DNA of 10,440 bases from JAAYAN01 sp964437215 (GTDB lineage Bacteria > Bacteroidota > Ignavibacteria > Ignavibacteriales > Melioribacteraceae): positions 1-10,440 of the forward strand of contig CAYTFZ010000090.1 of the NCBI GenBank assembly GCA_964437215.1, written 5' to 3'. This document shows positions 5,915-10,440 of the stretch, piece after piece. A program made the position numbers and the translations under genes. The notes beneath the pieces were generated by a model. The model was given only the letters and a program-made list of their open reading frames with translations, was not told the DNA's origin and made no database searches. Within the stretch, counting starts at the first letter, position 1, and every line of letters starts with the position of its first letter.

Positions 5915-8900
5915 ATTTATCTTTTGAAAAATAAGTGTAAATAGCCGGAATTACAAAAAGAGTAAGTATTGTTGAGAAAATTAATCCGCCAATTACTACA
6001 ATACCCATCGAAACTCTCGATTCCGAACCGGCGCCAAGAGCAAGTGCAATTGGCAATGTACCAAGAATTGTGGATAAACTTGTCATAAGAATTGGACGTA
6101 AACGTAGACGCGCTGCTTCCTTAACGGCTTCGATCGCGTTTAATCCGGTTTCTTTCTGCTGATTAGCAAATTCAACAATTAGAATTCCGTTCTTTGTTAC
6201 TAAACCGATTAACATTATCTGTCCAATCTCGCTGAAAATATTTAAAGTCTGGCCGAAATACCAAAGCGAAAACAAAGCGCCAGCAATAGCTAAAGGCACT
6301 GTAAACATAATTATAAAAGGGTCGCGAAAACTTTCGAACTGCGCGGCAAGAGTGAGGTATATTAAAACCAGAGCGAGCATAAAAGTAAATAACAAGCTTG
6401 ACGAACTTTCCACAAAATCTTTCGAAGCTCCTTCCAATGTTGTAGAATATGTATCATCAAGAACTTCCTTTGCAATTTTATCCATTTCATCGATACCGTC
6501 ACCAATAGTTTTACCAGGAGCAAGACTTGCAGAGAATGTTGCACTTACATATCTATTAAATCTGTAATATTGAGGAGGTGTACTTCTTTCGTGCATGGAA
6601 ATAAGATTATCGAGTTGAATTAATTCATTTTTATTGCTCCTTACATATAAGGATGCTACATCTAAAGGTTTATTTCTATTTGATTTGTTTACTTGTCCAA
6701 TAACCTGATACTGCTTTCCATTCATAACATAAAAACCGAACCGGGAACCGCTGAAAGCCAACTGCAAAGTTTGTGCAATATCCATAGCCGAAACACCTAA
6801 CTGACGGGCTTTTGTTCTATTAATTTCAACAACAACCTCAGGTTTATTAAATTTAAGGTCTACATCAACATTTGCAAAAACCGGATTACTTTGGGCTTTT
6901 TGTAAAAAGTCAGGAATAATTTTCCTTAACTTTTCTATATTTGTTGCCTGAACTACATACTGTACCGGTAAACCTCCTCTGCGGGTTGAAATAGACTGGC
7001 TTTGAATTACAAAAGAACGGGCATCATTTAATTCAGAAACTAGAGATGTTATTTTATTAGCAACCTCCTGCTGAGAGCGTATCCGTTTATCCGGATCAAC
7101 CAGCATTATTCGTACAAATCCTCCTCCGCTCCCGCTCGTCATGGATATCATAGATTCAGTTTCTTTTATTGAATCCCTTAATACTTCTGTTAAGTTGTTT
7201 ATATATCTATCGGAAGCCTCGTATGAAGTACCTTCGGGAAGTGTAGCCCTTACCTGAAGCTCTCCTCTGTCTTCAATTGGCGCTAATTCGGATTGTAAAA
7301 CAGAGCCAACAACAAACATCAATACAAATGAGATTCCCATAACAACAAATGCAAGCCATCTTTTTGCGATAAAAGAATCTAACGATTCCCTGTACTTATT
7401 TTCAAACCAGACAAAATATGGTTCGGTTTTATTATAAAACCAGTTATGCTTCTCTTTGCTTTTAAGAAGTTTAGAACTTAACATAGGAGTTAAGGTTAAT
7501 GCCACAAAAGAAGATATTATTACAGAACCCGCTATCACAACACCGAATTCTACAAATAATCTTCCTGTAATTCCTTCTAAAAACATTATAGGAAGGAAAA
7601 CTGCCGCAAGTGTAATTGTTGTGGAAATTACGGCAAAAAAGATTTCGGAGGCTCCATTTGTTGCCGCATCAACCGGCTGCATTCCATCTTCAATTTTACG
7701 ATAAATATTTTCAAGAACAACAATTGCATCGTCAACAACAATGCCTATGGCAAGAACAATTCCTAATAATGTTAAAATATTTATTGAAAAACCAGCAATA
7801 AACATTATAAAAAAAGAACCGACTAACGATACAGGTATGGCAAGAATAGGTATAAGAGTTGTGCGCCAATCACGAAGGAAAAGGAAAATTATAATAATAA
7901 CCAAACCTAGTGCTATAAAAATTGTTTCCTGAACTTCTGATATTGAATTACGTATATATTTTGTAACATCAAAACCAATCCCTGTTTCTATATCTTCAGG
8001 TAAGTCCTTTTTTATCTGTTCTATTCTTTTATAAAACTCATCTGCTATTTTAATATAATTTGCCCCGGGTTGTGGGATCAGCACAACTCCAACCATCGGG
8101 ACACCGTCTCTGCGCAGCATAGCTCTGTCATTCTCGGGATATAGTTCTGCATTACCAATATCTTTGAACCTTACAACAATTCCATTACTTTCTTTTATAA
8201 TTAAATTATTAAAATCATTTGTTGTTGTTAATCGGCTGAGAGTACGAACAGTCAGCTCAGTATTCCGTCCTTCCAGACTTCCAGACGGCAGTTCAATGTT
8301 CTCGCGGCTCAACGCATTTCTAATATCTAAAGGAGTAATTCCAAATGCAACAAGCTTAGCGGGATCCATCCATAATCTCATCGAATATTTGCGCTCGCCC
8401 CAAATAGAAACGCTGCTAACACCCGGAATTGTTTGCAACCTCTCCTTAAAAATATTAAGAGCAGCATCCGAAAGCTGCATTAAATCGCGAGAATTACTTT
8501 TTACATTAAGAAATACAATAGGAACTGCATCTGCATCAGCTTTTGATACGATGGGCGGATCGACATCTTGCGGAAGAAATCTTTGTGCTCGCGAAACTCT
8601 GTCGCGAACATCATTGGCAGCATCTTCCAAATCTATATTAATATTAAATTCTACTGTTATAGAACTGCTTCCATCGCGGCTGACAGATGTAAGAGAACGT
8701 ATTCCGGCTATTCCGTTTATTTGTTCTTCGAGAGGTTCTGTTACCTGCGATTCAATAATATCTGCATTCGCTCCGGGGTAGTTGGCTCTTACATTTATTA
8801 TTGCCGGATCAATACTTGGATATTCCCGGATACCAAGGTATGTATATCCGATAATTCCAAAAAGTACAATTACTATCGACATTACTATAGATAAAACAGG

Positions 8901-8930
8901 ACGGCGTATGCTTATTGACGATAAACTCAT
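5913..8930 (-). CDS. RND multidrug efflux pump, HAE-1 type (AcrB/MexB-like)
   Basis: A 1005-residue inner-membrane proton/drug antiporter, the pump of a tripartite efflux system. It shows the RND plan: first helix at about 10-32 preceded by 'SISIRRPV', a first periplasmic loop (about 33-335), helices 2-6 (about 336-485), helix 7 (about 525-545), a second periplasmic loop (about 546-840), and helices 8-12 to the end. The proton-relay residues of AcrB are all present: Asp400 and Asp401 in 'GIVVDDAIVVLENIYR', Lys913 in 'GLVTKNGILIVEFAN', and Arg943 and Thr950 in 'RLRLRPILMTS'. These make it an HAE-1 hydrophobic-drug pump and not a metal (HME) pump. It is somewhat shorter than AcrB (1049), mostly at the C terminus. 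The ATG at 8930 gives the canonical N terminus; no Shine-Dalgarno is seen. It follows the adaptor gene by 23 bases. The exported compounds cannot be inferred. Confidence 0.95.
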   Translation of the reverse strand: MSLSSISIRRPVLSIVMSIVIVLFGIIGYTYLGIREYPSIDPAIINVRANYPGANADIIESQVTEPLEEQINGIAGIRSLTSVSRDGSSSITVEFNINIDLEDAANDVRDRVSRAQRFLPQDVDPPIVSKADADAVPIVFLNVKSNSRDLMQLSDAALNIFKERLQTIPGVSSVSIWGERKYSMRLWMDPAKLVAFGITPLDIRNALSRENIELPSGSLEGRNTELTVRTLSRLTTTNDFNNLIIKESNGIVVRFKDIGNAELYPENDRAMLRRDGVPMVGVVLIPQPGANYIKIADEFYKRIEQIKKDLPEDIETGIGFDVTKYIRNSISEVQETIFIALGLVIIIIFLFLRDWRTTLIPILAIPVSLVGSFFIMFIAGFSINILTLLGIVLAIGIVVDDAIVVLENIYRKIEDGMQPVDAATNGASEIFFAVISTTITLAAVFLPIMFLEGITGRLFVEFGVVIAGSVIISSFVALTLTPMLSSKLLKSKEKHNWFYNKTEPYFVWFENKYRESLDSFIAKRWLAFVVMGISFVLMFVVGSVLQSELAPIEDRGELQVRATLPEGTSYEASDRYINNLTEVLRDSIKETESMISMTSGSGGGFVRIMLVDPDKRIRSQQEVANKITSLVSELNDARSFVIQSQSISTRRGGLPVQYVVQATNIEKLRKIIPDFLQKAQSNPVFANVDVDLKFNKPEVVVEINRTKARQLGVSAMDIAQTLQLAFSGSRFGFYVMNGKQYQVIGQVNKSNRNKPLDVASLYVRSNKNELIQLDNLISMHERSTPPQYYRFNRYVSATFSASLAPGKTIGDGIDEMDKIAKEVLDDTYSTTLEGASKDFVESSSSLLFTFMLALVLIYLTLAAQFESFRDPFIIMFTVPLAIAGALFSLWYFGQTLNIFSEIGQIMLIGLVTKNGILIVEFANQQKETGLNAIEAVKEAARLRLRPILMTSLSTILGTLPIALALGAGSESRVSMGIVVIGGLIFSTILTLFVIPAIYTYFSKDK

Positions 8931-8953
8931 AATTAAATTCTTTTATTGTTTTT

Positions 8954-10033
8954 TTACTTTATTATTTCTTTAATTTTTACTGGTGTACCCGGCCGGAGCT
9001 GAATGATACCTGAAACTATAATTGTATCTCCTTCATTTATTCCAGACAGTATCTGAATATCTTTTTCAGTGCGAATTCCTGTATGAACTTTTTGCTGTAC
9101 AGCTGTTCCGTTCTTGTAAACATAAAGCATTTCACCTGAAATATCCGGAAATACGACATCCGAAGGAACCATTAAAGTTTTTTGATATTCTTCCAGCAAA
9201 ATATTAACTTCTGCATAAGCTCCCGGTGCAAGCTCGCGTCTTTCGTTAGGAACATATGCTCTGGCTTTAATTGTTCGGGTTTCTTGTTCTATTTTAGGTT
9301 CAACAGCATATACTTTTCCTATATATTCTTTTCCTGTTGATGAAAGTTTTACCGATATCTTCTTCCCTGCTTTCATAATTTCGTAATACTTCTGCGGCAG
9401 AGAAAAATCTACCTTTATCGGATTAATACTTTGCAGTTTTGTTATAATTTTATCGGGAGAAATAAGACTTCCGGGACTTACAGAACGAAGTCCGACAATG
9501 CCGTCAAAAGGTGCGCGAATTTCTGTCTTTGCTATTAAAGCTTCTGTATACTCAACATCTGCTTTTACCGATTTTAATTCCTCATTTGCAATATCATATT
9601 CCGATTGGCTTGTAAGATTTTTTTCTATCAATTGCTTATATCTAAATTCTTTATCGGCGGCAAGGGTTAATCGTGCTTTATTCTTTTTCAATGTAGCCTG
9701 AAGTTCAGCATCATTAATCTTTACAAGAAGCTGACCTTTTTTTACAAGCGAACCTTCTTCAAAGTTGATCTCAATAATCTTTCCGGATATTTCACTTTTA
9801 AGTTCAACTTCTTCATTGCTTAATAATGTTCCATTAGAAAATACATTATTTTCCAATCTGCTGCCCGACATAATTTTTACATCAACAGCTGGGACATTCA
9901 TTTTCATACGCATTCCCGGTTCGCTGCTTGCTGATTTAACCGACTGTATGATTTTTGGCACCAAAAGAATTGCCAAGATGATTAGTGTTACAGTCCATAT
10001 AAGTATTTTTCTGGTTTTTACGCTTAATGCCAT
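8954..10033 (-). CDS. RND efflux periplasmic adaptor (membrane fusion protein)
   Basis: A 359-residue HlyD/AcrA-type adaptor linking the RND pump to an outer-membrane channel. Residues 9-26 are a hydrophobic segment (KILIWTVTLIILAILLVP) without a lipobox cysteine, so it is probably an uncleaved membrane anchor. Two lipoyl half-motifs flank a helical hairpin: 'EISGKIIEINFEEGSLVKKG' (81-100), and 'EIRAPFDGIVGLRSVSPGSL' (171-190); the hairpin between (about 108-168, Lys/Glu/Ala-rich) is short. A beta-barrel domain ('PIKVDFSLPQKYYEIM', 205-220; 'ETRTIKARAYVPNERRELAPG', 251-271) and a membrane-proximal domain ending 'GDTIIVSGIIQLRPGTPVKI' complete the family architecture. GGAAG lies five bases before the ATG at 10033, a plausible ribosome binding site. 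It is the first gene of the two-gene operon; no regulator or TolC-like gene adjoins it. Confidence 0.94.
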   Translation of the reverse strand: MALSVKTRKILIWTVTLIILAILLVPKIIQSVKSASSEPGMRMKMNVPAVDVKIMSGSRLENNVFSNGTLLSNEEVELKSEISGKIIEINFEEGSLVKKGQLLVKINDAELQATLKKNKARLTLAADKEFRYKQLIEKNLTSQSEYDIANEELKSVKADVEYTEALIAKTEIRAPFDGIVGLRSVSPGSLISPDKIITKLQSINPIKVDFSLPQKYYEIMKAGKKISVKLSSTGKEYIGKVYAVEPKIEQETRTIKARAYVPNERRELAPGAYAEVNILLEEYQKTLMVPSDVVFPDISGEMLYVYKNGTAVQQKVHTGIRTEKDIQILSGINEGDTIIVSGIIQLRPGTPVKIKEIIK

Positions 10034-10100
10034 TTTGTCTTCCGATTTAATATTTTATTATGACCTAAAATAGTGAAATAAGGTTTAATTATCAGTAATA

Positions 10101-10154
10101 ATACATACTACAATTTTAATAAAAAAAACCCGACAATTTTTAAAACGTATGTAT
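10101..10154. repeat. Separated 8-bp inverted repeat upstream of the efflux operon
   Basis: atacatac (10101-10108) and gtatgtat (10147-10154) are perfect reverse complements separated by 38 bases, in the 157-base gap between the tRNA and the adaptor gene. It could be a pair of operator half sites or a chance match in AT-rich DNA. The rest of the gap holds the tRNA terminator and presumably the efflux promoter, for which I see no convincing -35/-10 pair. Confidence 0.2.
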
Positions 10155-10158
10155 AAAT

Positions 10159-10183
10159 AAAAACAGCAGATTTTCATCTGCCG
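10159..10183 (-). terminator. Intrinsic terminator of tRNA-Ala
   Basis: On the minus strand CGGCAGAT pairs with ATCTGCTG (eight pairs, one of them G-U) around a GAAA tetraloop, followed by TTTTT. The stem starts seven bases after the tRNA discriminator base. The opposite strand also has six T's after the stem, but no plus-strand gene ends here. Confidence 0.85.
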
Positions 10184-10190
10184 TTTTTTG

Positions 10191-10263
<73 letters not shown>

Positions 10264-10299
10264 AGAAATAATAAATAATTAAGAATTAATAGTTAATAA

Positions 10300-10361
10300 T
10301 TATTGATGCAAACTTAAATAAGTTTGCTTTCTTTTTCAACTGATAAATTTTATTGATGCAA
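10300..10361. repeat. Direct repeat of a 12-mer, 50 bases apart
   Basis: ttattgatgcaa occurs at 10300-10311 and again at 10350-10361. The spacing is 50 bases start to start, close to five helical turns. The first copy overlaps an inverted repeat. A regulatory role is inference only. Confidence 0.45.
10308..10327. repeat. Inverted repeat upstream of the tRNA
   Basis: gcaaactt (10308-10315) and aagtttgc (10320-10327) form a perfect 8-bp stem around AAAT, followed on the plus strand by tttcttttt. It could terminate a plus-strand transcript, but no plus-strand gene precedes it. Lying 45 bases upstream of the tRNA it might equally be an operator or a promoter part; the minus strand contains TAAGTTTG, a match to the Bacteroidota TAnnTTTG -7 motif. 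Confidence 0.4.
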
Positions 10362-10399
10362 TTCAAGAAGTGATATTTTTTTTGAAAAACCTTTTTTTT

Positions 10400-10440
10400 A
10401 AAGAAACCTTTAATAATACTTGTTTCTTTCTTAAAGGTTT
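10400..10440. repeat. Two overlapping, mutually exclusive inverted repeats at the edge
   Basis: aaagaaac (10400-10407) pairs perfectly with gtttcttt (10422-10429), and aaacctttaa (10404-10413) pairs perfectly with ttaaaggttt (10431-10440). The left arms overlap, so only one hairpin can form at a time. The second may extend beyond the window. It could be a terminator of a neighbouring gene or part of a larger repeat. Confidence 0.4.

Larger units (their letters stand above)
10264..10440. other. Noncoding AT-rich stretch with short repeats, right edge
   Basis: No gene is supported in these 177 bases. They hold the presumed tRNA promoter and several short repeats listed separately. One minus-strand frame is open for about 50 codons from the right edge to a stop near 10289, but its product is a lysine/phenylalanine/isoleucine-rich low-complexity string without family resemblance, so I do not call it a gene. 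Confidence 0.5.

Noticed and set aside
8164..8781. 205-codon open frame on the plus strand
   Set aside because: It is antisense to the first periplasmic loop of the RND pump. Its serine- and leucine-rich composition is what the reverse complement of that gene gives.

Overview
This is an ordinary chromosomal window from an AT-rich, diderm bacterium. The FCB group (Bacteroidota/Ignavibacteriota and relatives) fits best: most start codons lack a Shine-Dalgarno sequence, intergenic DNA is full of A and T runs, one protein is a lipoprotein with a Bacteroidota-like lipobox, and the family mix (DUF502, HAE-1 RND pump, soluble PAS histidine kinase, MgtE) is common there. The phylum call is inference from style and content, not from a marker gene.

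Left part, minus strand (1-3915). Read in the direction of transcription the order is mgtE (Mg2+ channel/transporter), a soluble PAS sensor histidine kinase, a Kv-beta-type aldo/keto reductase, and the first 42 codons of an AEC-family permease cut by the window edge. The reductase and permease are 26 bases apart and probably cotranscribed. The kinase and reductase are 61 bases apart.

Middle, plus strand (4117-5866). After a 201-base divergent intergenic region come a DUF502 two-helix membrane protein and, 88 bases later, a PotD-like substrate-binding lipoprotein that has no ABC ATPase or permease beside it. The short leader of the lipoprotein gene holds a perfect 16-bp palindrome, a TATAAT box and a GGAG ribosome binding site. 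A strong hairpin at 5889-5907 with T runs on both sides ends this unit and the convergent one.

Right part, minus strand (5913-10263). A two-gene tripartite-efflux operon (membrane fusion protein, then HAE-1 RND pump, 23 bases apart) has its complete proton-relay residues, but no outer-membrane channel gene is in the window. Upstream of it lies tRNA-Ala(GGC) with its own clean intrinsic terminator. The last 177 bases have no supported gene but contain several short direct and inverted repeats.

I found no new multi-gene system, mobile element, CRISPR array or phage segment. The points most worth a second look are the orphan PotD-like lipoprotein with altered ligand residues and its palindromic leader, the Kv-beta-like reductase in a bacterial context, the pump gene whose stop codon sits in a terminator T-run, and the repeats beside the tRNA.
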